DNA of 64,000 nt from UBA10649 sp963793105 (GCA_963793105.1 CAWBZB010000008.1:1-64000); one strand, 5' to 3'; counted from the stretch's first letter, positions 54,758 to 64,000 are shown. The notes: a model not told the origin generated them from the sequence alone. Program-made: numbers and translations.

Positions 54758-55872
54758 ACCAGTCGCACCTCGGCCGACCAGACGGTCATGTCCGCGAGCA
54801 CCTCGGGGATCGGATCGACGCCGATCCCCGGACCGGTCGGGACCGGAAGCTGCCCGTCCTGCAGGACGAAGGGCTCGGTCACGTCGACCCGGTAGTAGCG
54901 GCTGGACGCGCTGGTGTCGCCCGGGAGCGTGAAGCCGGGCAGCGCCGCGAGGGCCACATTGGCCGCCCGCCCGATCCCGGTCTCGAGCATGCCACCGCAC
55001 CACACCGGGACCCCCTGCGGCAGGCACAGGTCGTGGATGTCTCGTGCAGTCAGGTAGCCGCCGACGCGCGCCGGCTTGATGTTGACGATCGAGCAGGCGC
55101 CGAAGCGAATGGCCGAGTCCGCTGACGCGAGGGAGTGGATGGACTCGTCCATGCAGATCGGTGTCTCGCAGGCCTGCGACATCAGCACGTGCCCGTACCA
55201 GTCCTCCTGCTCGAGCGGCTGCTCGTGCAGCAGGAGCCCGAACTCGTCGAGCTGCGCGAGATGCTGTGCGTCCGACCGCTGATAGGCCTGGTTGGCGTCG
55301 GTCTGCATCGGCATGTCGGGCCACTGCTGGCGCACGGCCGCCACCGGCTCGATGTCCCAGCCCGGCTCGATCTTGAGCTTGATCCGCTTGTACCCGGCCT
55401 CGACGTACCCGGCGACCTCGTCCAGCAGCTCGGCGACCGACTCCGAGGTCTGGATGCCGACGGAGACTCCGCAGTCGACCATCGTGCGCTCGGCGCCCAG
55501 GTACGACGCGAGGGAGACCCCGCGTTCCCGCAGCCACACGTCCAGCATCGCCGTCGAGAGCGAGCACTTCGCGATCGGGTGCCCGGCCACCACCTCCATC
55601 GCCGCCCGGACCTCGAGCGGGTCGTCGGCGTCCGCAACCTCGGCGAGCGCCGGGATGAGGTGGTCGGTGATGACCCCGATCGCGCCGTCGCCGTACTCGT
55701 AGCTGTAGCCCGGCCACGACATCGTCACGCACTCGCCCCAGCCGCTCGTGCCGTCCGTCGACACGGCCTCCACCAGGATGACATCACGCACGGACTCGGT
55801 GCCGAAGCTCGTCCGGAACGGTCGCACGAGGGGGATCGCCAGCCGGTGCAGGCGGAACATCTCGATGGTCAT
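54754..55872 (-). CDS. enolase-superfamily N-acylamino acid racemase / o-succinylbenzoate synthase-like
   Basis: A 372-residue enzyme of the muconate-lactonizing subgroup. N-terminal capping domain PLVRPFRTSFGTESVRDVIL; barrel residues include the KxK motif (YKRIKLKIEPGWD), the metal ligands in QTDANQAYQ, HEQPLEQEDWYGH and CMDESIHSL, and the second-base Lys in SIVNIKPARVGGYLTA. This is the MenC type 2/NSAR group, which can act as o-succinylbenzoate synthase or racemise N-succinyl amino acids. With a GNAT acyltransferase overlapping upstream and an M20 hydrolase divergent to it, the racemase role is the better reading; no menaquinone gene is nearby. Confidence 0.87.
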   Translation of the reverse strand: MTIEMFRLHRLAIPLVRPFRTSFGTESVRDVILVEAVSTDGTSGWGECVTMSWPGYSYEYGDGAIGVITDHLIPALAEVADADDPLEVRAAMEVVAGHPIAKCSLSTAMLDVWLRERGVSLASYLGAERTMVDCGVSVGIQTSESVAELLDEVAGYVEAGYKRIKLKIEPGWDIEPVAAVRQQWPDMPMQTDANQAYQRSDAQHLAQLDEFGLLLHEQPLEQEDWYGHVLMSQACETPICMDESIHSLASADSAIRFGACSIVNIKPARVGGYLTARDIHDLCLPQGVPVWCGGMLETGIGRAANVALAALPGFTLPGDTSASSRYYRVDVTEPFVLQDGQLPVPTGPGIGVDPIPEVLADMTVWSAEVRLV

Positions 55873-56666
55873 GGTGTCCTCTCCAAGACGTAGTTCCCAA
55901 TAGTCGTGACGCCGACGATGCGGAAGCCTCCGGCGAACGCCGCCTGCAGGGCCTCCCGGACCGCAACGCGCCAGATCGCGGCCTCCTCGGGGGCACTGGC
56001 GCGCAGGGCCACGATGTCATCCGGCAATTCGATCTCGAGGACCTCCCGGCCGGCAATCGTCATCTCCGTCAGGTCGAGCGGCCCCAGCCGGCCCGCCGAC
56101 GCCGCGTAGACACGCGGCGAGTCCAGACGCCACCAGGCGAACAGTCGATCCGTGGGGTCGCCGCTGTTGATGCCGTCGTCCATGTTTCCGTAGAAGTCGA
56201 CTTCGAAACCCTCGACGTCGACCCCGAGCTTGATGAGGTTCAGGCGGGCATTGCGACGCACGAGGGGGTCGAAGGTCCACACGATCGTGTCGATCCCGTG
56301 CTCCAGCGCCCACACCCGCTGGTGGTACTTCAAGGCCGATCCGATGTGCTGGTTCCGGTACGGATCGAGAACGGCCGCCATGTGCGAGTGCAGATGGGTA
56401 TGCCAGTCGCCGTCGTCCAGGGATCGGCCGACGAACGCGAACGCGGCCCCGATCGGCTCGCCCTGACGGTAGGCCGCGGAAACGTAGCCACCGGCATGCA
56501 CGAGCGCGCGCATGAGGTTGCCGGCCACCTGCGTCGACCCGTCGTTCGCCGGCCACACGATGTCGAAGACCCGCCGGGCATCGCCGAGTTCACTAAGGTC
56601 GGTCAGGGAGCGCACCTGCACCTGGGCCCGCTCCTCCGCGGCCGCCAGGTCGTCCTCCGGGGACAT
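55869..56666 (-). CDS. GNAT-family acyltransferase, racemase-associated
   Basis: A 265-residue acyl-CoA-dependent N-acyltransferase. It has the GNAT core: GAAFAFVGRSLDDGDWHTHL, MAAVLDPYRNQHIGSALKYH (the acetyl-CoA pyrophosphate loop) and QRVWALEHGIDTIVWTFDPL. The C-terminal part is family-specific. Similar GNATs in Geobacillus act as D-amino acid N-succinyltransferases, next to the racemase, as here. Its stop overlaps the racemase start (ATGA). ATG 56666 has GGAG six bases upstream; GTG 56702 would extend it by 12 residues. Confidence 0.83.
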   Translation of the reverse strand: MSPEDDLAAAEERAQVQVRSLTDLSELGDARRVFDIVWPANDGSTQVAGNLMRALVHAGGYVSAAYRQGEPIGAAFAFVGRSLDDGDWHTHLHSHMAAVLDPYRNQHIGSALKYHQRVWALEHGIDTIVWTFDPLVRRNARLNLIKLGVDVEGFEVDFYGNMDDGINSGDPTDRLFAWWRLDSPRVYAASAGRLGPLDLTEMTIAGREVLEIELPDDIVALRASAPEEAAIWRVAVREALQAAFAGGFRIVGVTTIGNYVLERTP

Positions 56667-56725
56667 CCCGTGCTCCGGTGCCTGTGGACTCACGCGGATC
56701 ACCGTATCGAGATTCGGAGCCGTTC

Positions 56726-57859
56726 ATGCCTCAGTCGGGTCTAACCCAGCGGGCGCACCAGCTGCTCCCCGCGATGCTCGACGCGGTCGAGGCCCTCGTC
56801 TGCCTGGAGTCGCCGACCGAGGACCTCAAGGCGTGCGAGGCCGTCGTCCAGGAGGCGATCGGCATCTTCGAGGGCTGGCTGCCAGAGCCCGCCCGACTCG
56901 AGACGCATGACGGACGGCCGGTGTGGCGCTGGGGACCGGACCGGCCCCGCGTGCTGCTGCTGGGCCACCTCGACACGGTGTGGCCGCTCGGGACCCTGGC
57001 CCGCCTGCCGTACTCGTGCGAGGACGATGTCCTGCGCGGGCCCGGCGTGTTCGACATGAAGGCCGGGGTCGTCCAGGGGTGGGCGGCACTGACACTGGCC
57101 GGGGTCGGCGAGAACTCGGGCATCGGCATGCTGCTCACCACCGACGAGGAGACCGGATCCCACGCCTCCCGCAACCTCATCGCCGGGGCCATCACCGAGG
57201 CGGAAGCGGTGCTGGTGCTCGAGCCGTCGGTGGACGGCGCGCTCAAGTCCGAGCGGAAGGGCACCTCCTGGTACACCTTGGAGTTCGAGGGCCGGGCCGC
57301 GCACGCCGGACTGGACCCGGAGCGAGGAATCAACGCCCTCCTCGCGGCAGCGGAGTTCGCGGGTGCCACCGGAACGTGGGCCGACCCCGGAGCCGGCACC
57401 ACCGTGACGCCGACCGTGCTCCACGCCGGCACCACCTCGAACACCGTTCCCGCTCAGGCGAGCATCACCCTCGACGTGCGGGCCTGGTCCTGGGCTGAGC
57501 AGTCCCGGGTCGACCACGCCATCCGGGGTTGGCGGCCCACCGTCAACTCGGCCGGGCTCAGCGTGCTCGGAGGCATCGACCGCCCGGCGATGGAGGAGGC
57601 GTCCTCCGGAGCGCTCCTGGCCCTCGCCCAGCAGTCCGCGGCGGAGCTCGGGCTGCCTCCGCTGGAGGGCAAGGCGGTCGGCGGGGCGAGCGACGGCAAC
57701 CTGACCGCCGCCGCCGGGGTCCCGACCCTCGACGGCCTCGGCCCGGTCGGGGACGGAGCCCACGCCGACCACGAGTGGGCGAGCGTGCCTGCCATGGCTG
57801 ATCGCGCGGCCCTCCTCGCCGCGATGATCGATTCGCTGGTCGGGACGACCACCACGTAG
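56726..57859 (+). CDS. M20 family metallohydrolase (N-acyl amino acid deacylase-like)
   Basis: A 377-residue zinc amidohydrolase of the ArgE/DapE/CPG2 family. Metal and catalytic residues: LLGHLDTVWPLG, GPGVFDMKAGVV (bridging Asp), LLTTDEETGSHASR (Glu base and ligand) and DGAHADHEW at the end, with the dimerisation lid around GRAAHAGLDPERG. It is intact. Its position, 60 bases from the divergent GNAT-racemase pair, fits an N-succinyl-L-amino acid desuccinylase. A carboxypeptidase G2-like role is the alternative. XPB follows nine bases after its stop, so it may share its transcript. Confidence 0.87.
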   Translation: MPQSGLTQRAHQLLPAMLDAVEALVCLESPTEDLKACEAVVQEAIGIFEGWLPEPARLETHDGRPVWRWGPDRPRVLLLGHLDTVWPLGTLARLPYSCEDDVLRGPGVFDMKAGVVQGWAALTLAGVGENSGIGMLLTTDEETGSHASRNLIAGAITEAEAVLVLEPSVDGALKSERKGTSWYTLEFEGRAAHAGLDPERGINALLAAAEFAGATGTWADPGAGTTVTPTVLHAGTTSNTVPAQASITLDVRAWSWAEQSRVDHAIRGWRPTVNSAGLSVLGGIDRPAMEEASSGALLALAQQSAAELGLPPLEGKAVGGASDGNLTAAAGVPTLDGLGPVGDGAHADHEWASVPAMADRAALLAAMIDSLVGTTTT

Positions 57860-57868
57860 CATCAGCCG

Positions 57869-59527
57869 GTGACCGACGGCCCCCTGATCGTCCAGAGCGA
57901 CAAGACCCTGCTGCTGGAGGTCGACCACGCCGATGCGACGGAGTGCCGCAAGGCCATCGCGCCCTTCGCTGAGCTCGAACGCGCACCCGAGCACATCCAC
58001 ACCTACCGCCTCACGCCCCTGGGCCTGTGGAACGCCCGGGCCGCCGGGCACGACGCCGAGCAGGTCATCGACACGCTGCTGCGCTACTCCCGCTATCCCG
58101 TTCCACACGCGCTCCTCATCGACGTGGCCGAGACGATGGCCCGCTACGGACGGCTCCAGGTCGCGAACCATCCCGTGCACGGACTGGTCCTCCAGGCCCT
58201 GGACGCCGCCGTCCTCGAGGAGGTCCTGCGCAGCAAGAAGGTGTCGCCACTGCTGGGCGCCCGGGTGGACGACACCACAGTCATCGTCCACCCCAGCGAA
58301 CGAGGCCACCTGAAGCAGGCGCTCGTGAAGCTCGGCTGGCCGGCCGAGGATGTCGCCGGCTACGTCGACGGCGAGCGGCACGCCATCGGACTCGCAGCCG
58401 AGGACTGGCAGCCGCGCCCGTACCAGACCGAGGCGGCCGAGGGCTTCTGGCACGGCGGCTCCGGCGTCGTCGTCCTGCCGTGCGGCTCGGGCAAGACGAT
58501 CGTCGGCGCACTCGCCATGGCCCTCGCGCAGGCGACGACCCTCATTCTGGTGACGAACACCGTCGCCGCGCGCCAGTGGCGCGACGAGCTGCTGCGTCGC
58601 ACGACCCTGACCGCCGACGAGATCGGCGAGTACTCCGGGGCCCGCAAGGAGATCCGTCCGGTCACCATCGCCACCTACCAGGTCATGACGACCAAGCGGC
58701 AGGGCATCTATCCGCACCTCGAGGTGTTCGACTCGCGCGACTGGGGCCTGATCATCTACGACGAGGTGCACCTGCTGCCGGCGCCGATCTTCCGCTTCAC
58801 CGCCGACATCCAGTCCCGACGTCGACTCGGGCTGACGGCCACCCTGGTCCGCGAGGACGGTCGCGAGGGCGACGTGTTCTCGCTCATCGGGCCCAAGCGA
58901 TACGACGCGCCCTGGAAGGACATCGAGAACCAGGGGTACATCGCGCCGGCCGACTGCGTCGAGGTGCGCGTGACGCTCCCGGACTCCGACCGCATGACGT
59001 ACGCGATGGCGGAGCCTGAGGACCGCTACCGGCTCTCCGCGTCGGCACCGGAGAAGATCCGCATCACCGAGGAGATCGCCGCTCGGCACGCGGACGACCG
59101 GGTGCTCGTCATCGGCCAGTACCTCGACCAGCTGGCCGAGCTCGGGGAGCACCTGCAGGCCCCCGTGATCACCGGCGCGACACCGGTCCGCGAGCGCGAG
59201 CGGCTCTTCGAGTCCTTCCGCAACGGCGAGACCCGGGTCCTGGTCGTCAGCAAGGTCGCCAACTTCTCCGTCGACCTGCCGGAGGCGGGCGTCGCCATCC
59301 AGGTGAGCGGCACCTTCGGGTCCCGGCAGGAGGAGGCCCAGCGGCTGGGCCGCGTCCTGCGCCCCAAGGGTGACGGGCGTGCCGCGCACTTCTACTCGAT
59401 CGTCACCCGCGACACCGTGGACGCCGATTTCGCCCAGCACCGTCAGCGGTTCCTGGCCGAGCAGGGGTACGCCTACCGGATCGTGGACGCCGAGGACATC
59501 CATAGCGGGACGTGGGAGTCGACCTAG
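57869..59527 (+). CDS. XPB-type DNA repair helicase
   Basis: A 552-residue superfamily 2 ATPase/helicase. After an N-terminal damage-recognition-like part, the motifs are VVLPCGSGKTIVGAL (P-loop), LILVTNTVAARQW (Ia), IIYDEVHLLPA (DEVH box), GLTATLVREDG (III, with the RED motif), VISK-type VLVVSKVANFSVDLP (V) and QEEAQRLGRVLRP (VI). Mycobacterial XPB (Rv0861c) has the same plan and genomic position. It unwinds DNA 3' to 5' and may work with the broken partner upstream. GTG 57869. Confidence 0.95.
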   Translation: MTDGPLIVQSDKTLLLEVDHADATECRKAIAPFAELERAPEHIHTYRLTPLGLWNARAAGHDAEQVIDTLLRYSRYPVPHALLIDVAETMARYGRLQVANHPVHGLVLQALDAAVLEEVLRSKKVSPLLGARVDDTTVIVHPSERGHLKQALVKLGWPAEDVAGYVDGERHAIGLAAEDWQPRPYQTEAAEGFWHGGSGVVVLPCGSGKTIVGALAMALAQATTLILVTNTVAARQWRDELLRRTTLTADEIGEYSGARKEIRPVTIATYQVMTTKRQGIYPHLEVFDSRDWGLIIYDEVHLLPAPIFRFTADIQSRRRLGLTATLVREDGREGDVFSLIGPKRYDAPWKDIENQGYIAPADCVEVRVTLPDSDRMTYAMAEPEDRYRLSASAPEKIRITEEIAARHADDRVLVIGQYLDQLAELGEHLQAPVITGATPVRERERLFESFRNGETRVLVVSKVANFSVDLPEAGVAIQVSGTFGSRQEEAQRLGRVLRPKGDGRAAHFYSIVTRDTVDADFAQHRQRFLAEQGYAYRIVDAEDIHSGTWEST

Positions 59528-59542
59528 CCCGCGTCCCCGGGA

Positions 59543-61024
59543 TCAGCGGTCGACGTGGTCCCGCTCGTTGGTCATGATCGCCTCGATCGCGTCCACCGTC
59601 GAGGCCGGCACGTCGTCCAGGGTCAGGCGCAGACGCAGGCGCCGCTCCACCACGTCCTCCACCCGCACCGCCCCCTCGTGCAGGAGCGCCTGCACGACGT
59701 CGGCCTCCCGGTAGCCCGCGGCCCCCTCCAGCGGTTGCGCCAGGCCGGGATTCGCGGCGATCAGGGCGTCGACCTCCTCCGCGCGGCCGTCCACGAGGGG
59801 GATGGCGTCGGTCGTGCAGAGAGCCTCAGGCAGCCCGCACTCGGTGATCGCCGTGTCGACGAGGTCGCGAGCCATGACGCGGTACGTGGTCCACTTCCCG
59901 CCGACGATGGCCAGCACGCCCGGCGCGACTCTCGCGATGCGATGCTCGCGGGTCACTTTCGCCGTGTTTCCGCCGACGGCCTCATCGCGCACGAGCGGGC
60001 GAAGGCCCGCGAAGGCGTAGGTGACGTCGTCGGCCGTCAGCGGGACGTCCAGGTTGGCCCGGAGCAGGTCGAGCAGGTACTCGATGTCGGCACGAGTGGG
60101 TTCGACCGCATCCGGGTCACCGTGGAACTCGGTGTCCGTGGTGCCCACCAGCCAGTGGGTCGCGGTCGGGATGACGAAGAGCACGCTGGCGCCCGTGGGG
60201 ATGATGAGCGCGGTCTCACCGGAGATCGCATTCCGCGGGAGCCTGAGGTGGACGCCCTTGGAACGCGTGATCCCCACCGATGCCTCCATGCCGGTGAACA
60301 GCGCCGACACCTCGGGCGCCCACACGCCCACGCAGAGGGCGACGCAACGTGCGGCGATCACGCTCTCGTCGCCGCTCAGCTCGTCGCGCACCACCACTCG
60401 ATGCAGTCCGTCGGACCGATCGTCGAGCACTCCCACCAGCCCGAAGTGCGGGGCGACGAGCGCGCCTCGGCCCGCCGCCGTCCGGGCGATGGCCACGGCG
60501 AGCCGCGCATCGTCCATCTGGGCGTCGTAGTACTCCAGGCCACCGGCCAGCTTCTCCGCCCGGAGGTCCGGGAAGCGCTCCAGCGTCCGACGCCTCGACA
60601 GGTGACGGTGGCGGGGCAGTGCGCCGGATCGGGCGAGCACGTCGTACGCCGTCAGGCCGGCACCCATGTAGGCGCGCTGCCACACGCGGTGGCGCAACGG
60701 GAGCACGAAGGGCAGCGGCCGCACCAGGTGCGGCGCCAGGGTGGTCAGCAGCAGCTCGCGCTCGCGGAGCGACTCGCGCACCAGTGCGACGTTGCCCTGC
60801 TGCAGGTAGCGCAGGCCGCCATGCACGAGCTGGCTGGACCGGCTGGACGTTCCCCCGGCGATGTCACCCTTGTCGATGAGGGCCACCGAGAGTCCACGGG
60901 CCGCGGCGTCCAGCGCCGTCCCGGTGCCCGTGGCACCGGCGCCGACGACCAGGAGATCCAGCGGCTCGGACGTCATCGCCGTGATGGCGTCCGCTCGACT
61001 GCGCGGGCTCAGCGAACTACTCAT
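59543..61024 (-). CDS. glpD: FAD-dependent glycerol-3-phosphate dehydrogenase
   Basis: A 493-residue flavoenzyme oxidising glycerol 3-phosphate to dihydroxyacetone phosphate and passing electrons to quinones. N-terminal FAD fold LDLLVVGAGATGTGTALDAA, then SSRSSQLVHGGLRYLQQGNV, substrate region around FVIPTATHWLVGTTDTEFHG, and the FAD end VAIVGGKWTTYRVMARDLVD. C-terminal cap domain of the usual size. ATG 61024 is the start; a GTG at 61036 is possible. No GlpF/GlpK gene is in the window. Confidence 0.93.
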   Translation of the reverse strand: MSSSLSPRSRADAITAMTSEPLDLLVVGAGATGTGTALDAAARGLSVALIDKGDIAGGTSSRSSQLVHGGLRYLQQGNVALVRESLRERELLLTTLAPHLVRPLPFVLPLRHRVWQRAYMGAGLTAYDVLARSGALPRHRHLSRRRTLERFPDLRAEKLAGGLEYYDAQMDDARLAVAIARTAAGRGALVAPHFGLVGVLDDRSDGLHRVVVRDELSGDESVIAARCVALCVGVWAPEVSALFTGMEASVGITRSKGVHLRLPRNAISGETALIIPTGASVLFVIPTATHWLVGTTDTEFHGDPDAVEPTRADIEYLLDLLRANLDVPLTADDVTYAFAGLRPLVRDEAVGGNTAKVTREHRIARVAPGVLAIVGGKWTTYRVMARDLVDTAITECGLPEALCTTDAIPLVDGRAEEVDALIAANPGLAQPLEGAAGYREADVVQALLHEGAVRVEDVVERRLRLRLTLDDVPASTVDAIEAIMTNERDHVDR

Positions 61025-61075
61025 GTGATTGACCACCCCGTCCAGTATGCGTCATCGCCGGTGAGGCGCATCCGG

Positions 61076-61582
61076 CTAGGCCCGACGGCCGTCCGCCGGC
61101 CTGAGGGCAAGGCGAGCGTCGACGTCGAAACCGAAGTCCTCGACGGTCCCGAGCCCTGGGAGTGGCAGGTGGACAGTCCCGACGTTGGCGCTCCCGACGA
61201 TCTCGATCTCGTCCATCGGTGCATGGGACGGACCGATCGCGCTGACGGCGAGGATCAGCTCGACATCCACGTTCCCGGCGATCGCGTGCCCGCGAACCGC
61301 CCAGCCAGACTCGGCATCCGCACCGTGGCCGTCGTAGCTGAGCTCCTGGGCGCGATGGCGCGCGACCAGGGATCGCGCCGCCGCCTGCATGAGGAAGTTG
61401 CCCGTCCGCAGCTGGTCCAGGGCCAGGCGGAGGGTCAGTCGCGCGGATCCGCCGTCGACCACGAGCTCCCCGCCGGAGACCGGCGCGGTGACGTCGACGC
61501 TGACCAGGCCGATCCGGCCACTGCGCAGGCGCACGTCAGCACCGTCGACCGTGTGGACCGACCAGGTCCCCTCGAACACCAT
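61076..61582 (-). CDS. YceI-like family protein
   Basis: A 168-residue beta-barrel-type protein without a signal peptide. It starts VFEGTWSVHTVDGADVRLRS and includes GIVGSANVGTVHLPLPGLGT-like strands (seen as EIEIVGSANVGTVHLPLPG), a pattern of the YceI lipocalin-like family that binds isoprenoid-type ligands. The match is moderate. Its upstream region is the 28-bp repeat block, so its promoter must lie in or beyond the repeats. ATG 61582. Confidence 0.65.
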   Translation of the reverse strand: MVFEGTWSVHTVDGADVRLRSGRIGLVSVDVTAPVSGGELVVDGGSARLTLRLALDQLRTGNFLMQAAARSLVARHRAQELSYDGHGADAESGWAVRGHAIAGNVDVELILAVSAIGPSHAPMDEIEIVGSANVGTVHLPLPGLGTVEDFGFDVDARLALRPADGRRA

Positions 61583-61591
61583 GCCCCCAGC

Positions 61592-61727
61592 CTGCCACCT
61601 CGGCGAGTGGCCAGCTGTCCTGCCACCTCCGCGAGTGGCCAGCTGTCCCGCCACCTCCGCGAGTGGCCAGTTATTGCGGCTTCCGGGTTCCCAGCAACCG
61701 CAACAGCTGGCCACTCGCCGGGAAGGA
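61592..61727. repeat. 28-bp direct repeats with inverted copies
   Basis: Three 28-base direct repeats (61592-61619, 61620-61647, 61648-61675) containing GCGAGTGGCCAG, followed by an inverted copy CTGGCCACTCG (about 61707-61719) and a second shorter one (CCACTCGCCGGGAAGGAC type, about 61735-61752). The third direct copy and first inverted copy can form a long stem with an inner GCGG/CCGC pair. Located between the YceI-like gene and the groEL terminator. No unique spacers, so not a CRISPR. Confidence 0.88.
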
Positions 61728-61752
61728 CGGGAGGCCACTCGCCGGGAAGGAC

Positions 61753-61788
61753 AGGAGGGCGGGACCCCTGTCGGGGTCCCGCCCTCCT
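61753..61788 (-). terminator. strong hairpin terminator downstream of groEL
   Basis: A perfect 16-base inverted repeat with a 4-base TGTC loop (arms 61753-61768 and 61773-61788), lying 17 bases after the groEL stop. There is no run of T, as is usual for high-GC actinobacterial terminators. It could act in both directions. Confidence 0.85.
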
Positions 61789-61805
61789 GGTGGAGTGGGT
61801 TCGGA

Positions 61806-63443
<1,638 letters not shown>

Positions 63444-63475
63444 GGGGGCTGTTCCTCCCGGAACGTCCGTGTGGA

Positions 63476-63502
63476 TTATCACTCGGGGGTGTCGAGTGCT
63501 AA
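63476..63502 (-). promoter_or_regulatory. CIRCE operator 1 with promoter P2 of groEL
   Basis: TTATCACTC-N9-GAGTGCTAA, one base off the CIRCE consensus (TTAGCACTC-N9-GAGTGCTAA), bound by HrcA. On the minus strand a promoter can be read across it: TTAGCA (-35, 63497-63502) and GATAAT (-10, 63475-63480) with a 16-base spacer. Confidence 0.88.
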
Positions 63503-63510
63503 CGAAAAAG

Positions 63511-63537
63511 TTAGCACTCGGTCCCGGAGAGTGCAAA
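63511..63537 (-). promoter_or_regulatory. CIRCE operator 2 with promoter P1 of groEL
   Basis: TTAGCACTC-N9-GAGTGCAAA, two bases off consensus in the right arm. On the minus strand TTGCAC (-35, 63531-63536) and TAACTT (-10, 63508-63513) with a 17-base spacer place this operator between -35 and -10. Two operators in tandem, 8 bases apart, imply tight heat-shock control by HrcA, whose gene is not in the window. Confidence 0.9.
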
Positions 63538-63569
63538 CCGCACCCGGGACCGCGGGAGGGGGTGCGCCC

Positions 63570-64000
63570 CTAGTCGATCCCCGCCTCGACCGCGGCCTGG
63601 GCGATCCGGAAGGCGTCCTTCGCCGCGGTCGCCGACGCTCCGCTCGTGGAGACCGACCATGCGGTGCCGTAGGGCTCCCAGAGGGCCCCGGCCTGCGGAA
63701 TGTTCGGCATCGGCACTCCGTCGGCTCCGGCCGCCCCCATCGCGCGGATCCGACCCCCGCCGATGTTCATCTCCTGGGCCGCCAGCAGGTTCGCCGGGTA
63801 CCAGCCCGAGGCACTCGCCAGGGCCAGCTGCGGCGCGGACTTGGCCATGAACCGGCTCACCAGCCGGCTCGCCTCGTCCGCGACTCCGTGCCGCTTGGCG
63901 AACTTGGTGACCATGAAGCCGTGGATCGTGAGCAGCGGCACGGGCGTGCGGTTCTTCAGGATGGGCGGCAGCGAGCCGATCCGGTAGACGAAGTCGAGTT
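63570..64000 (-). CDS. C-terminal part of an ABC-transporter sugar-binding protein (partial)
   Basis: The visible 142 residues are the C-terminal half of an extracellular solute-binding protein of the maltose/maltodextrin type: LPPILKNRTPVPLLTIHGFM, VTKFAKRHGVADEASRLVSR, and the ending MPNIPQAGALWEPYG with SATAAKDAFRIAQ, which is the usual MPNIPQM..W....A......AL...Q tail. The start, lipobox and lobe 1 lie beyond the right edge. A maltose, trehalose or related oligosaccharide substrate is likely. The groEL promoter lies just downstream of its stop. Confidence 0.85.
   Translation of the reverse strand, partial: LDFVYRIGSLPPILKNRTPVPLLTIHGFMVTKFAKRHGVADEASRLVSRFMAKSAPQLALASASGWYPANLLAAQEMNIGGGRIRAMGAAGADGVPMPNIPQAGALWEPYGTAWSVSTSGASATAAKDAFRIAQAAVEAGID

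Noticed and set aside
61592..61675. Possible CRISPR array
   Set aside because: The 28-base units abut without unique spacers and no cas gene is present. The same holds for the 24-bp array at 17261.

Overview
The window is a high-GC chromosomal segment from an actinobacterium (Actinomycetota, most likely class Actinomycetes). Support for this comes from pervasive GC-rich third positions with many GTG starts, an IdeR-type iron regulator, a 10-methyl fatty acid gene pair (tmsA/tmsB type), DUF222/HNH, DUF6325, DUF3027 and DUF2530 proteins, and a gene neighbourhood (citrate synthase 2, serC, DUF2530, DUF3027, long cold-shock protein, XPB-type helicase and its partner) that recalls the M. tuberculosis Rv0861c-Rv0889c region. 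I cannot assign a genus. No rRNA, tRNA, CRISPR, integrase or transposase was found, and no gene-free stretch exceeds 300 bases.

Layout. 1-9.7 kb: a minus-strand sulfatase cluster (LuxR-type ATPase regulator, hypothetical protein, membrane alpha/beta-hydrolase, arylsulfatase, radical-SAM sulfatase maturase) followed by a plus-strand DUF6325 pair with a repetitive alanine/valine/proline protein and a methyltransferase remnant. 9.7-29 kb: trehalose synthase-maltokinase fusion, broken malate/lactate dehydrogenase, DUF222/HNH protein, aldo/keto reductase, cupin, Orn/Lys/Arg decarboxylase-like enzyme, glycerate kinase, Na+/H+ antiporter, DODA-type dioxygenase, broken MMPL transporter and the tmsA/tmsB lipid pair. 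29-36.3 kb: a large Pro/Thr-rich secreted protein and hypF-hypC-hypD-hypE without hydrogenase genes. 36.3-40.2 kb: ideR, thiolase (broken), maleylacetate reductase and hydroxyquinol dioxygenase in one direction, with an iron-box-like site before ideR. 40.3-43.4 kb: photolyase, an orphan parA with a small ribbon-helix-helix partner, then a 200-bp palindromic repeat block. 43.4-54.3 kb: B6/serine/TCA housekeeping genes and conserved actinobacterial small proteins. 54.3-59.5 kb: an enolase-superfamily racemase, a GNAT acyltransferase and an M20 amidohydrolase that together match a known route for turning D-amino acids into L-amino acids, and the XPB helicase. 59.5-64 kb: glycerol-3-phosphate dehydrogenase, a YceI-like protein, a repeat block, groEL with two CIRCE operators, and the end of a sugar-binding protein.

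Cross-cutting points. Four otherwise good genes (dehydrogenase, MMPL, thiolase, WYL/helicase-associated protein) are each broken by one net +1 shift, so sequence error is as likely as gene decay. Short tandem repeats occur in five places: 51-bp, 15-bp, 24-bp and 28-bp units, plus the 110-bp-period block next to parA. The candidates I consider most worth testing are the parA-adjacent repeat block as a centromere/operator, the racemase-GNAT-M20 module, and the secreted protein with duplicated C-x-A-T modules.
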